Assembly: GCA_012518875.1 (NCBI GenBank)
Contig: JAAYRI010000087.1
Location: 27,947 to 91,946, forward strand
Source: Peptococcaceae bacterium
Lineage (GTDB): Bacteria > Bacillota > Desulfotomaculia > Desulfotomaculales > Pelotomaculaceae
DNA: 64,000 bases
Reading direction: 5' to 3'
The notes below the pieces were generated by a model. That model made no database searches and was not told the DNA's origin. It saw only the letters and a list, made by a program, of their open reading frames with translations. Both the position numbers and the translations under genes were made by a program. Each line of letters starts with the position of its first letter. Positions within the stretch are counted from its first letter, which is position 1. Positions 44,269-53,406 of this stretch are shown here, one piece after another.

Positions 44269-44808
44269 CTACCTGGCCACTCCAATACGATCCGGCGGCC
44301 AGTAAATTAACACCTCCTTCCCCACTATCAAATTCCTGGGAACGTAGCCCCAATCCCTACTGTCACTGCTGTTATTGCGGTTATCCCCAAGCATAAAATA
44401 GCTTTCCTCCGGTACCGTCACCGGTCCATAATCCTCAAACATTAATCCCTGTGGCAGGTAATCCTCAGGCACCTGCTGGCCGTTAATATATAGTTGGCTG
44501 TCCCTAATTGCTACTGTCTCCCCACCAACAGCAATCAATCTCTTAACAAAATACCTGCTGGTGTCTTTAGGGTATTTAAAAACCACAATATCCCCTCGCT
44601 TCGGTTCATCCAGCCTATAAGACAATTTGCTGGCAAAAATATAATCCTGCACCTGCAGTGTGGGCTCCATTGAACCAGAAGGAATACGGAAGTTTTGCAT
44701 TATGAAGGTATGTATAATAAAAGCCAAAACTGCAGCAACCAAAAGTGATTGCAGGACTTCCTTAAAAAATGAAGGGTTTTTCTTGGCGGGGGCACCATTC
44801 TGATCCAA
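44269..44808 (-). CDS. lepB: Signal peptidase I
   Basis: 179 residues. One N-terminal membrane helix (LLVAAVLAFIIHTFIM), catalytic serine in PSGSMEPTL and lysine in RYFVKRLIAVGGE, then the box GDNRNNSSDSRDWG. It removes signal peptides on the outer face of the membrane. Start TTG 44808 with GGAGG eight bases upstream. Between rplS and rbgA. Confidence 0.95.
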   Translation of the reverse strand: MDQNGAPAKKNPSFFKEVLQSLLVAAVLAFIIHTFIMQNFRIPSGSMEPTLQVQDYIFASKLSYRLDEPKRGDIVVFKYPKDTSRYFVKRLIAVGGETVAIRDSQLYINGQQVPEDYLPQGLMFEDYGPVTVPEESYFMLGDNRNNSSDSRDWGYVPRNLIVGKEVLIYWPPDRIGVAR

Positions 44809-44899
44809 ACCTATTACCTCCTGGAATTAACTGCTTGATCTACTACTGTTAATAGCCCAATACGGCTCAAGGATAGGCTACCCTTTTATTTCGGGCTAA

Positions 44900-44929
44900 A
44901 AGCAAGAGGGGACTGTATTAGCCAGTCCC
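44900..44929 (-). terminator. Terminator after rplS
   Basis: On the minus strand GGGACTG (44929-44923) pairs with CAGTCCC (44915-44909), followed by a loose T-rich stretch CTCTTGCTTTT. It lies just after the rplS stop codon and may lower readthrough into lepB. Confidence 0.55.
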
Positions 44930-44936
44930 TTCGAGT

Positions 44937-45278
44937 TTACCGTTTATCCTGAATACGAGCAGCTTTGCCCCGCAACCCGCGCAGGTAATACAGCTTGGCC
45001 CGGCGCACCCGGCCTCTTCTTATTACCTCAATACGATCAATTTTTGGGGTATGCAGGGGGAATGTTCTTTCCACGCCTATCCCATAAGAAACCCTTCTAA
45101 CGGTAAAGGTTTCACCCAGGCCGCCACCACGTCGTCTTATAACCACACCCTCAAAAACCTGAATTCTTTCCCGGGTGCCTTCTATAACCTTCACGTGCAC
45201 TCTTACTGTATCTCCGGGGTTAAACCTGACTATATTCCCCTTGATTTGCTCCTCTTCAAGCGAATGGATGAGGTTCAC
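44937..45278 (-). CDS. rplS: Ribosomal protein bL19
   Basis: 113 residues from GTG 45278, which follows GAAGGAGG at ideal spacing; the frame is open 31 codons upstream but that stretch is Cys/Asn-rich and unlike L19. [30 protein letters not shown] and [24 protein letters not shown] are the family blocks. Last gene of the rpsP-rimM-trmD-rplS group. Confidence 0.96.
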   Translation of the reverse strand: MNLIHSLEEEQIKGNIVRFNPGDTVRVHVKVIEGTRERIQVFEGVVIRRRGGGLGETFTVRRVSYGIGVERTFPLHTPKIDRIEVIRRGRVRRAKLYYLRGLRGKAARIQDKR

Positions 45279-45423
45279 CTTAAGAATACCTCCTTCCCTT
45301 AGAATACATTTAATGTTATTATTGCAAATACAAAACAAACATATTTTACACCAGTGGTAATTATAGCACAAACAGTTTTAAGCATCAACAAATATCCACA
45401 AAGCTAAAACCTACATTGGCAAC

Positions 45424-46182
45424 CTAACCGAGGTCAAGACCCTGCAGATCACCTTTCAGTTTTTTCAATATGGCCTTGTCTTCTTCAGTCATTTCCAATT
45501 GGGTCAGCATTTCCGGTCGTCGTTCTAACGTCCTAATTAGGGATTGTCTCCTGCGCCATTTCCTAATCTCTTCATGGTGGCCGCTTAAAAGGATATCGGG
45601 TACAGCCTGACCCCGAAATTCCCTGGGCCTGGTGTACTGTGGGTATTCTAATAAACTATTATTAAAGGATTCTTCCTGTACAGACGCATGATCCCCCAGC
45701 ACCCCCGGAATGAGCCGCGTAACTGCGTCAATCACTACCATTGCCGGCAGCTCGCCACCGGTAAGGATATAGTCACCAATTGATATTTCATCGGTTACTA
45801 GCTCTTCCCGCACTCTTTCATCAACACCCTCATAATGGCCGCAAATAAAGATCAGATTTTCCTCACCAGCCAAATTAAGGGCTGTCGCCTGGTTGAAGGG
45901 CCTGCCCTGGGGACACATCAGGACTATCCGAGTGGTGGCGCCCGGATGCTCTCTAAGAACATTTTCTACTGCTTTAAAAATAGCCTCCGGCGACATGACC
46001 ATACCCGCACCGCCTCCATAAGGAGTATCATCTACTGTGCGGTGTTTGTTGGTTGAAAAATCTCGGATATCGATCAGGTTAACAGCAATTAAGCCTTTGT
46101 CCTGGGCTCTCTTCAGGATGCTGGTGGAGAACGGCCCGGCAAACATCTCCGGGAAAAGGGTGAGGATATCAATTCTCATCAT
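45424..46182 (-). CDS. trmD: TrmD, tRNA (guanine37-N1)-methyltransferase
   Basis: 252 residues from ATG 46182 (TTG 46185 and ATG 46179 are alternatives). SPOUT methyltransferase with the trefoil-knot motifs [11 protein letters not shown] and [15 protein letters not shown]. It methylates G37 of tRNAs to prevent frameshifting. The start overlaps the rimM end by 14 bases, so translation is coupled. Confidence 0.95.
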   Translation of the reverse strand: MMRIDILTLFPEMFAGPFSTSILKRAQDKGLIAVNLIDIRDFSTNKHRTVDDTPYGGGAGMVMSPEAIFKAVENVLREHPGATTRIVLMCPQGRPFNQATALNLAGEENLIFICGHYEGVDERVREELVTDEISIGDYILTGGELPAMVVIDAVTRLIPGVLGDHASVQEESFNNSLLEYPQYTRPREFRGQAVPDILLSGHHEEIRKWRRRQSLIRTLERRPEMLTQLEMTEEDKAILKKLKGDLQGLDLG

Positions 46183-46687
46183 CAACTAGCCCGTCCGGTA
46201 GTTCAACAAACATTGTCCGGCCGGGCAAATCAATCTCCTTTACCACCTGTTTGAGGGCTGGGATGAGCAGTTGTCGAGAACCTTTTTCTACAATATACAC
46301 ATCATTTGCTCCAGTTTGCAGAATATCTGTAATTTCCCCCAAAGACCCTCTAGTTTTATCCTTTACGGTAAGCCCAATGATATCAAAAATATAGTAGGTG
46401 TCTTCAGGTAGAGGAAGCAGATTGGCCCGGGTAATTTCCAGTAGTGCCCCTTTAATTTCTACCGCCCCATTCATATCCACTATTTCTTTAAATTTAACAA
46501 TAAGGTACCTTTTGTGGGGAACAGCACTTTCCACTGTCATCAGCTTCCTAGATTCTTTCAGGGACACATGCATTTGGCTATTGACTGCAAATCTTTCCGG
46601 ATGCTCTGTTAGCGGTAGGACCCGGACAGCACCAGTTCTCCCCTGGGTGTTTAAAACCTTGCCCACAGTTATATATTCTTCAGTCAT
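46169..46687 (-). CDS. rimM: RimM, 16S rRNA processing protein
   Basis: 172 residues. N-terminal RimM barrel ([26 protein letters not shown]) and C-terminal PRC barrel ([21 protein letters not shown]). It binds uS19 and aids 30S head maturation. Three bases after khpA and overlapping trmD. Confidence 0.94.
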   Translation of the reverse strand: MTEEYITVGKVLNTQGRTGAVRVLPLTEHPERFAVNSQMHVSLKESRKLMTVESAVPHKRYLIVKFKEIVDMNGAVEIKGALLEITRANLLPLPEDTYYIFDIIGLTVKDKTRGSLGEITDILQTGANDVYIVEKGSRQLLIPALKQVVKEIDLPGRTMFVELPDGLVDDEN

Positions 46688-46690
46688 GAT

Positions 46691-46918
46691 CTAGATTATT
46701 TCCACTATCACTTTTTTCTTTTGACGCGCCGCAGCCACCTTGACCACTGCCCTGATCGCCTTTGCAATACGTCCCTGTTTGCCTATAACTTTACCCATAT
46801 CTCCTCGGGCTACCTGCAGTTCTATTAGAACCGATCTGTCTTTTTCGATCATATTAACCACTACTTCTTCAGGTTGGTCAACGAGAGCCTTGGCCAAAGT
46901 TTCCACCAATTCTTTCAT
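46691..46918 (-). CDS. khpA: KhpA, KH-domain RNA-binding protein
   Basis: 75 residues, a single KH domain with the GxxG loop in GKVIGKQGRIAKAIR. Small RNA-binding protein that works with KhpB in several Firmicutes. Between rpsP and rimM, the usual place. Confidence 0.94.
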   Translation of the reverse strand: MKELVETLAKALVDQPEEVVVNMIEKDRSVLIELQVARGDMGKVIGKQGRIAKAIRAVVKVAAARQKKKVIVEII

Positions 46919-46932
46919 TAATAATAGCCTCC

Positions 46933-47202
46933 CTATTCACTGACCTCTCCTGCTGTCTTTTTCAATATCCCAGCCTTATTAAATAAGGCCTTGGCAGTTT
47001 CTGAAAGTCTGGCACCCTTGCTAATCCAATCAAGTGCCCTTTCTTCATTAATATTGATCACCACCGGATTTTTCAGGGGATCATAAAACCCAATTTCCTC
47101 AATAAATCTACCATCCCTTGGGGAACGTGAATCAGCAACAACTACACGATAGAAAGGTGCTTTTTTTGCGCCCATTCTTTTCAAGCGGATTTTTACAGCC
47201 AT
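46933..47202 (-). CDS. rpsP: Ribosomal protein bS16
   Basis: 89 residues. [26 protein letters not shown] is replaced here only by minor variants of the standard S16 start, and [13 protein letters not shown] follows. The C-terminal tail is short. Located between ffh and khpA with a ribosome site AAAAGGAGG upstream. Confidence 0.96.
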   Translation of the reverse strand: MAVKIRLKRMGAKKAPFYRVVVADSRSPRDGRFIEEIGFYDPLKNPVVININEERALDWISKGARLSETAKALFNKAGILKKTAGEVSE

Positions 47203-47226
47203 ATGTCTTCACCTCCTTTTATTGTT

Positions 47227-48573
47227 CTAATTCATGAAAGGGTTTTTAAGCATTTTGCCACCCTTTTTTAAGGTTTTTTCCATATCCAAAAATTGCTTCA
47301 TCATTTTTTTAGTCTGTTCAAACTGTTTAAGCAGACGGTTAACATCCTGCACAGTGGTTCCACTGCCCCTGGCAATCCTTCTTTTTCTGCTGCCGTTAAG
47401 CACCCGTTCCGGTTCATTTCGCTCCGCCCGGGTCATAGAGTTGACAATCGCCTCCACAAAAACGAGCTCTTTTTCTTCCAACTTGATGTCTTTTAACTTT
47501 TTTATGCCTCCCAGACCAGGAATCATCCCTAAAACCTGTTCCAGGGGGCCAAGTTTTTTTACCTGGTTTAATTGTTCCATAAAATCATCAAGGGTAAAAT
47601 CCATACTCTTGATTTTTTTCTGCATTTGGGCCATTTTCTCAGCATTGAAGTTTTCCTGAGCTTTCTCGATTAGGGTCAGCATATCACCCATACCAAGAAT
47701 TCGTTCCGCCATCCGTTCCGGATGAAATGGCTCCAAGGTGTCCAGCTTTTCACCAACACCAATAAATTTTATCGGTTTACCTGTAACAGAGCGCACAGAA
47801 AGGGCCGCCCCTCCTCTGGTGTCACCATCTAGTTTGGTCAGCACTACACCCGCCACACCTAAACGCTGATCAAAGGTTTCAGCTACATTTACTGCAGCCT
47901 GGCCGGTCATGGCATCTACCACCAGCAATATTTCATGGGGGACAATCGTTTCTTTCATGTTTTCCAGTTCGGCCATAAGTTCTTCATTTACTTCTTGGCG
48001 TCCGGCAGTATCAATAATGACAATATCCCTGCCCCCGGTAAGAGCACCTTTAACTGAAGCCCGGGCAATATTAACGGGATTTTTCTCCCCCGGCATGGTA
48101 AAGACAGGTATATTTAGCTGGTTACCAAGCACCTCCAGCTGTTTTACCGCTGCCGGACGGTAGACATCAGCAGCTACCAACAAAGGACGCCGGCCTTGCT
48201 TTCGCTGCAGATTAGCTAATTTGGCGGCAGTTGTTGTTTTACCTGCACCATTTAACCCCACCATCATGATAATAGTGGGCGGCTTGGAGGAAAGATTGAT
48301 TTTACTATTTTGCCCACCCATGAGGATTGTAAGCTCCTCATGCACTATTTTGATCACATGCTGGGCCGGATTTAAACTGGCCAGTAGCTCCCGGCCGACA
48401 GCCCGTTCCCTTATCCTGGAGACAAAGTCCTTGACAACCCTAAAATTAACATCTGCCTCCAAAAGCGCCAGGCGCACCTCACGCAGGGCCTCATTAACAT
48501 CAGCTTCGGTAAGGCGTCCCTTCCCTTTTAATTTTTTAAAGGTTTCCTGCAGCCTTTCAGCCAAATTGGCAAA
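47227..48573 (-). CDS. ffh: Ffh, signal recognition particle GTPase
   Basis: 448 residues from ATG 48573 behind GGGGGTGG; the longer frame adds 12 unlikely residues. N and G domains with P-loop GLNGAGKTTTAAKLA, DTAGRQ and TKLDGDTRGG; the C-terminal M domain is methionine-rich with GMIPGLGG and RRIARGSGTTVQDVN. It binds 4.5S RNA and signal sequences and docks with FtsY, encoded 8 kb away. Second gene after ylxM. Confidence 0.96.
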   Translation of the reverse strand, partial: FANLAERLQETFKKLKGKGRLTEADVNEALREVRLALLEADVNFRVVKDFVSRIRERAVGRELLASLNPAQHVIKIVHEELTILMGGQNSKINLSSKPPTIIMMVGLNGAGKTTTAAKLANLQRKQGRRPLLVAADVYRPAAVKQLEVLGNQLNIPVFTMPGEKNPVNIARASVKGALTGGRDIVIIDTAGRQEVNEELMAELENMKETIVPHEILLVVDAMTGQAAVNVAETFDQRLGVAGVVLTKLDGDTRGGAALSVRSVTGKPIKFIGVGEKLDTLEPFHPERMAERILGMGDMLTLIEKAQENFNAEKMAQMQKKIKSMDFTLDDFMEQLNQVKKLGPLEQVLGMIPGLGGIKKLKDIKLEEKELVFVEAIVNSMTRAERNEPERVLNGSRKRRIARGSGTTVQDVNRLLKQFEQTKKMMKQFLDMEKTLKKGGKMLKNPFMN

Positions 48574-48637
48574 CATAGTTGTCCACCCCCTGTCTTTGTT
48601 TCTCCACAAAAATCAATACTGTCTAGATTTTTTCTCA

Positions 48638-48982
48638 CTACATTTCCAGGACTTCCCCAATATTTTTCTGCGCCTCGCGCAGCCTGTTTCTATTTTCTGC
48701 TGTTTCGCATTCCTTGAGTATAGCAACAACGGCAGTAAGTTTATCTCTTTCCACTGTTGATTTTCTTGCCAATCCCAGCTTTTCTTCATATTTTTTTAAT
48801 ATCTGTTCCGCCCTTTTCAGGGTATCATATACCGCCTGGCGTGTTACCTTAAATTCAGTGGCTATTTCACCCAGGGACAGATTCTGACAGTAGTATAATT
48901 CCATATAATCTTTTTGACGCTCAGTTAGAAGTACACCGTAGAAGTCAAAAAGCATATTCATCCAGGCTACCTTCTCAAGCAA
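48638..48982 (-). CDS. ylxM: YlxM/p13 family SRP-associated helix-turn-helix protein
   Basis: 114 residues. [23 protein letters not shown] followed by [17 protein letters not shown] is a sigma-70 region 4-like helix-turn-helix typical of YlxM. The start is TTG 48982 with GGGGG seven bases upstream, because family members begin LEKxxxMNxLFDFY; ATG 48961 is possible. It lies directly before ffh, as in Bacillus and Streptococcus, and modulates SRP function there. Confidence 0.92.
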   Translation of the reverse strand: MLEKVAWMNMLFDFYGVLLTERQKDYMELYYCQNLSLGEIATEFKVTRQAVYDTLKRAEQILKKYEEKLGLARKSTVERDKLTAVVAILKECETAENRNRLREAQKNIGEVLEM

Positions 48983-49071
48983 CTACTTGCCCCCTTCCTC
49001 TCGCCGTGCCGGCAACCCGGCCGTTTGGGCAAAAATTAGGTTATGTCACCCGATGCAGCTGAACAAACCTT

Positions 49072-49107
49072 ACCTTTGCAGTGTAACCCTATGCCCACTG
49101 CAAAGGT
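49072..49107. promoter_or_regulatory. Perfect 12-base inverted repeat between ylxM and the aminotransferase gene
   Basis: ACCTTTGCAGTG (49072-49083) and CACTGCAAAGGT (49096-49107) are perfectly complementary around a 12-base centre. It lies in the 251-base divergent gap, about 125 bases upstream of the aminotransferase and 90 bases from ylxM. There is no T-run, so an operator or an mRNA leader hairpin is more likely than a terminator. Confidence 0.6.
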
Positions 49108-49233
49108 GGCAAGCTTTACAGGTAGATTCTAAACAATTGCTTCCCTGGTGTCAAGCAAAAAACACTTATTTTATTTTCATGAAGGTTATTTTGACCAGGG
49201 GAAAGAAAATCTTATAGCGGAGGTGCAGTAGTA

Positions 49234-50655
49234 TTGAAAACTAAATCAGACAAAAATCGAAAAAGCACAAAACCAGCAAATTTTATCCCACTTGAAGAAG
49301 CAGTTAAACAAAGTAGACAACAAGTAGTAGAAAACCATAAGACCTACCTGAATTCGGGACTGGCCACTATGCTGGGACTTCTAGACTTTGACAAACAGTT
49401 TGTACGTGCTGAGGGAGTTTATGTTTGGGACAGCAATGGTGTTAAGTATATGGATTTTCTAGGTGCTTATGGTGCCCTGAATACAGGACACAACCATCCC
49501 CAAATCCTGGCTGCTATCGATCAGGTAAAAGGGATGCCCAACCTGCTCCAGGTTTCTCTTGGTACTGTAGTAGCAGCCCTGGCCAAAAATCTGGCCCTGG
49601 TGACACCGGGTGACCTGCAGCGCTCTTTTATTTGCAACAGTGGGGCGGAGGCGGTAGAAGGAGCCCTAAAACTAGCCCGTGCTGCTAGCGGCAGGCAAAA
49701 ACTGATCTACTGTGAAGGCTCATTTCATGGTAAAACCTTGGGCGCTCTAGCAGTAACAGGGCGAGGCAAATACCAAAAGGTATTTCAGCCCCTGGTACCG
49801 GGCTGCACAGCAGTACCCTATGGGGATCTTGATTCCCTAACGGAAGAACTTAAAAAAGAGGATACAGCCGCCTTTATACTTGAACCTATACAGGGTGAAG
49901 GAGGAATAATAATTCCACCGCCGGGTTACCTTGCCGAGGCAAGAAAAATCTGCTCCCAATATGGGACCCTGCTAATTATTGATGAAATTCAAACCGGGTT
50001 GGGGCGTACAGGCAAATTGTTTGCTTGCCAACATGATGGCATCACACCGGATATTATGTGCCTGGCCAAATCCTTGGGCGGTGGTGTTATGCCGGTAGGC
50101 GCCTACATTACCACTGATGAAATATGGAAAAAGGCCTATGGGGGCATGGATAAGGCACTGCTACATACATCAACATTTGGGGGTAACACCTGGGCAGCAG
50201 CGGCGGCCATAGCCTCATTGGAGATAATACTAGAGGAAAACCTGCCCCAGAAGGCCGGGGAAACAGGCGCCTACCTGCTACAAGGATTGACTCGTTTAAA
50301 GGAAAGGTACCCACTGATCAAGGATGTGCGGGGCCGGGGGTTGATGGCCGGTATCGAATTTAACCAGCCGGGGTCTATGGCCTCCAAGATTTCCTTCGGC
50401 CTGGCCACCAGGCTTTCAGAAGAATATCTAGGTAGCCTGGTGGCGGGGGAACTAATGAACAAACATCACATAATTACTGCCTATACCCTAAACAATCCCA
50501 ACGTGATTAGGCTGGAACCGCCGTTAGGTGTCACTAAGGAGCAAATTGACATTGTTCTAGGGGCATTGGAGGACATTTTCACTAAACACAGAGGCTTTCT
50601 TAGCGCTGCAAAGTCAGGGGCCAAGTCAATAATTAGATCTTTCATCAAAAAATAA
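49234..50655 (+). CDS. Class III aminotransferase (putrescine/ornithine/acetylornithine type)
   Basis: 473 residues. PLP-dependent fold type I: CNSGAEAVEGALKLAR, EPIQGEGG, IDEIQTGLGRTG and the Schiff-base lysine in LAKSLGGG. An ~50-residue N-terminal extension and a C-terminal basic tail frame the domain, as in YgjG-like putrescine aminotransferases. The substrate cannot be told from the sequence; diamine or omega-amino acid is the best guess. Start TTG 49234 follows GCGGAGG. Monocistronic, with a terminator after it and a perfect inverted repeat in front. Confidence 0.87.
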   Translation: MKTKSDKNRKSTKPANFIPLEEAVKQSRQQVVENHKTYLNSGLATMLGLLDFDKQFVRAEGVYVWDSNGVKYMDFLGAYGALNTGHNHPQILAAIDQVKGMPNLLQVSLGTVVAALAKNLALVTPGDLQRSFICNSGAEAVEGALKLARAASGRQKLIYCEGSFHGKTLGALAVTGRGKYQKVFQPLVPGCTAVPYGDLDSLTEELKKEDTAAFILEPIQGEGGIIIPPPGYLAEARKICSQYGTLLIIDEIQTGLGRTGKLFACQHDGITPDIMCLAKSLGGGVMPVGAYITTDEIWKKAYGGMDKALLHTSTFGGNTWAAAAAIASLEIILEENLPQKAGETGAYLLQGLTRLKERYPLIKDVRGRGLMAGIEFNQPGSMASKISFGLATRLSEEYLGSLVAGELMNKHHIITAYTLNNPNVIRLEPPLGVTKEQIDIVLGALEDIFTKHRGFLSAAKSGAKSIIRSFIKK

Positions 50656-50726
50656 AAACTATTGGGGCTAATAGGATGGTTAGATTAACAAGATAGAAAC
50701 CAATGCCTGGCACCGCTGTCGAGAAT

Positions 50727-50754
50727 TGCCCCCCGGCGGGGCATAGCTTTTTTA
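50727..50754 (+). terminator. Terminator of the aminotransferase gene
   Basis: GCCCC (50728-50732) and GGGGC (50738-50742) form the stem around CCGGC, extended by a T-A pair, followed by TAGCTTTTTT. The convergent mtaD gene ends 45 bases further on. Confidence 0.7.
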
Positions 50755-50798
50755 TCCTGTTAATCCTTTAAACCCTATTAGCCTTTTGATCTACTGAA

Positions 50799-52100
50799 CT
50801 ATTTTTTGCCTACTAGTCTGTCAGCGCATTTTTGCGCCTGGGCCATAACTTCCTCTTCATCCATCGTTAGTACCTTCCGGCCCTCCATCACTATTTGCCC
50901 ATTGATAATCACTGTATCCACATCGGCAGCATTGGCGGAATAGACCAGATGAGCCACCAAATCATGCCGGGGATAAAGGTGAGGGCGCTGCAGATCAACC
51001 AAAATTAGGTCTGCCAATCTACCTGGTTCCAGAAGCCCCAGATCACCGAGACCAATGGCTATTGCCCCATTATAGGTAGCCATTTTTAGTGTCTCAAAGG
51101 CAGGTAGGGCCATAGCATCCCTGGTAGCTACCTTCTGCAGGAAGCTAGCCGTGCGCATTTCCTCGATCATATCCAGGTTGTTGTTACTGGCAGCCCCATC
51201 TGTGCCCAAGGCCACGTCTACACCGGCTTTGATCAAGTCAGCCACAGGAGCAATGCCACTGGCCAATTTCATATTGCACTGTGGGCAGTGGACAACCCCC
51301 ACCATATTGCTGGCCAGTAATTCTATCTCCTCTTGATCTAGATATATACAGTGGGCTGCCAACACAGGATTGTGGAAAAGGTTTAGGGAATCCAGATGAC
51401 GTACAGGCGTTGTATTGTATTCCTTTTTGATTTTCTCTACCTCATCTGCTGCCTCAGCCACGTGAATATGTACAGCCACCCCATAATCAGCCGCCATTTC
51501 AATAACCAACCTTAGAATGTCGGGGGGACAGGTGTAGGCGGAATGAGGCCCAAACATTGTTGTGATCCTGCCATCTGCCTTGCCATGCCATTTTTCAATG
51601 AATTTGACGCTTTCATCTATCGCCACATCAATATTAGAATCGTCACCAATCAAACCCCGGGACAGACAGGCCCTCATGCCGCTTTCCTCAACAGCACGGG
51701 CTACCTCATTCATTTGAAAATACATATCGGCAAATGCTATTGTGCCGGATTTAATCATTTCCAAGCAGGATAACTTGGCTCCCCAGTAAAAGTCCTCCTG
51801 TTGTAGCTTTTTCTCTAGCGGCCATATTCTGTCGTTCAGCCATTTCATAAGCGGTAGATCATCAGCATAGCCCCGCATGAGGCTCATAGAAGCATGAGTG
51901 TGGGCATTGACAAAACCGGGCATGGCTACCATTCCGGCGGCGTTAATAGTTTTTTCTGCTTTAAAATCAGCCGGTGCAGAACCTCTCTTGCCTACAGACA
52001 CAATTCGATCACCGGAGATGGCAATTTCCCCATCCTCAATGATGCTGTCATGCCCTACCATAGTAATTATAGCTGCTCCCTGGATTAAAATGCTGTTCAT
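50799..52100 (-). CDS. mtaD: MtaD, 5'-methylthioadenosine/S-adenosylhomocysteine deaminase
   Basis: 433 residues. Amidohydrolase with metal ligands in VNAHTHASMSLMRG, FGPHSAYTCPP, HIHVAE, AHCIYL and GTDGAAS, the TM0936-like set. It deaminates S-adenosylhomocysteine to S-inosylhomocysteine and MTA to methylthioinosine. It follows ahcY by 26 bases, so the two are cotranscribed and presumably act on the same metabolite pool. Confidence 0.9.
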   Translation of the reverse strand: MNSILIQGAAIITMVGHDSIIEDGEIAISGDRIVSVGKRGSAPADFKAEKTINAAGMVAMPGFVNAHTHASMSLMRGYADDLPLMKWLNDRIWPLEKKLQQEDFYWGAKLSCLEMIKSGTIAFADMYFQMNEVARAVEESGMRACLSRGLIGDDSNIDVAIDESVKFIEKWHGKADGRITTMFGPHSAYTCPPDILRLVIEMAADYGVAVHIHVAEAADEVEKIKKEYNTTPVRHLDSLNLFHNPVLAAHCIYLDQEEIELLASNMVGVVHCPQCNMKLASGIAPVADLIKAGVDVALGTDGAASNNNLDMIEEMRTASFLQKVATRDAMALPAFETLKMATYNGAIAIGLGDLGLLEPGRLADLILVDLQRPHLYPRHDLVAHLVYSANAADVDTVIINGQIVMEGRKVLTMDEEEVMAQAQKCADRLVGKK

Positions 52101-52126
52101 GATTTATCCCCCTGTATGTTTTATTA

Positions 52127-53374
52127 TTATTGCCATTCGCCAAGATAAGCTTTTTGTTTTTCATCTAGGCTGTCTATGGTTATAGCCTGAGATTTTAGTT
52201 TAAGTTCTGCTACCAGTTGATCAATTTCCTCGGGTATTGGGTAGAGTTTTTTTGCCAGGGAGTTGCCCTTTTCCCTGATGTATCTTGCCGAGAGGGCCTG
52301 AATGCCAAAAGACATATCCATAATTTCCACTGGGTGTCCATCCCCGGCCGCCAGATTGACCAGCCGACCGGCTGCAATGAGGTAAATTCGCCTTCCGTCC
52401 GCAAGTAAAAACTGTTCAACATTTTGACGGGCCACACTGATCCTCTCCGCAAGGGAACCCAGGTGCTCCTTATTAATCTCCACGTCAAAATGGCCCGCAT
52501 TGGCCAGTATCGCCCCATCCCTCATAAGCTTAAAATGGCGCTTTTCCAAGGTATCCCGGCATCCGGTTACAGTGATAAAAATATCCCCATTGGCAGCAGC
52601 CTCCTCGCTGCCCATCACCTGGAAACCCTCCATCAGTGCTTCCAACGCCCTAATGGGATCAACTTCACAAACTATGACATGGGCCCCTAGCCCCCTGGCT
52701 CGCATGGCCACACCTTTACCACACCAGCCGTAGCCCAGTACCACTACTGTTTTGCCGGCTACTACCAGGTTAGTAGTGCGCATGATCGCTGACCATACCG
52801 ATTCCCCCGTGCCATAACGATTATCAAAAAGAAACTTACACCGGGCGTTATTCACCGCCATCATTGGGAAAAGCAGCTTTCCTTCCCGCTCTAGGTTAAC
52901 CAGACGACGTACACCTGTGGTCGTTTCCTCACAGCCACCGATGACCTCCGGTGCCTGATTTGCCCGCTCGGTATGCAATAAATTTACCAGATCCCCGCCA
53001 TCATCAATAATCACCTGGGGATGGGAGTCAAGAACAGACAAAAGGTGTCCCCGGTACTCGGCATCGGAGGCATTGTGCCAGGCAAAAACCTTAATACCTG
53101 CTGTGATCAGGCCTGCAGCCACATCATCCTGGGTGGACAAGGGATTGGAACCAGTGACAGCTACCTCTGCCCCAGCAGCCTTGATTACCTCAGCCAAATA
53201 GGCAGTTTTAGCCTCCAGGTGGATCGAAAGGGCTACCTTGATGCCTTTGAAGGGCAGTTCCTTGGAAAACTCCTTCCTAATGGCATTCAATACCGGCATG
53301 TGCTCCTGCACCCATTGGATTTTTAATCTACCACCCGGTGCCAGTCCAATATCTCTAACAGCATAATCAGGCAT
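52127..53374 (-). CDS. ahcY: Adenosylhomocysteinase, archaeal/Thermotoga-like short form
   Basis: 415 residues from ATG 53374 behind GGGGG; ATG 53389 is the other choice. Substrate and NAD residues are present: IDDGGDLV, CEETTTGV, CKFLFDN with the catalytic Lys and Asp, and the Rossmann motif GYGWCGKG. The C-terminal Lys-Tyr tail of the eukaryotic/proteobacterial enzymes is missing and MDMSFGIQALSA replaces the usual segment, as in thermophile and archaeal types, some of which prefer S-inosylhomocysteine. With mtaD next door this preference is worth considering. Known role: hydrolysis of SAH to homocysteine and adenosine. Confidence 0.92.
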   Translation of the reverse strand: MPDYAVRDIGLAPGGRLKIQWVQEHMPVLNAIRKEFSKELPFKGIKVALSIHLEAKTAYLAEVIKAAGAEVAVTGSNPLSTQDDVAAGLITAGIKVFAWHNASDAEYRGHLLSVLDSHPQVIIDDGGDLVNLLHTERANQAPEVIGGCEETTTGVRRLVNLEREGKLLFPMMAVNNARCKFLFDNRYGTGESVWSAIMRTTNLVVAGKTVVVLGYGWCGKGVAMRARGLGAHVIVCEVDPIRALEALMEGFQVMGSEEAAANGDIFITVTGCRDTLEKRHFKLMRDGAILANAGHFDVEINKEHLGSLAERISVARQNVEQFLLADGRRIYLIAAGRLVNLAAGDGHPVEIMDMSFGIQALSARYIREKGNSLAKKLYPIPEEIDQLVAELKLKSQAITIDSLDEKQKAYLGEWQ

Positions 53375-53406
53375 TTTTTCGGCCCCCATTATTTTTGGTT
53401 TTTGCC

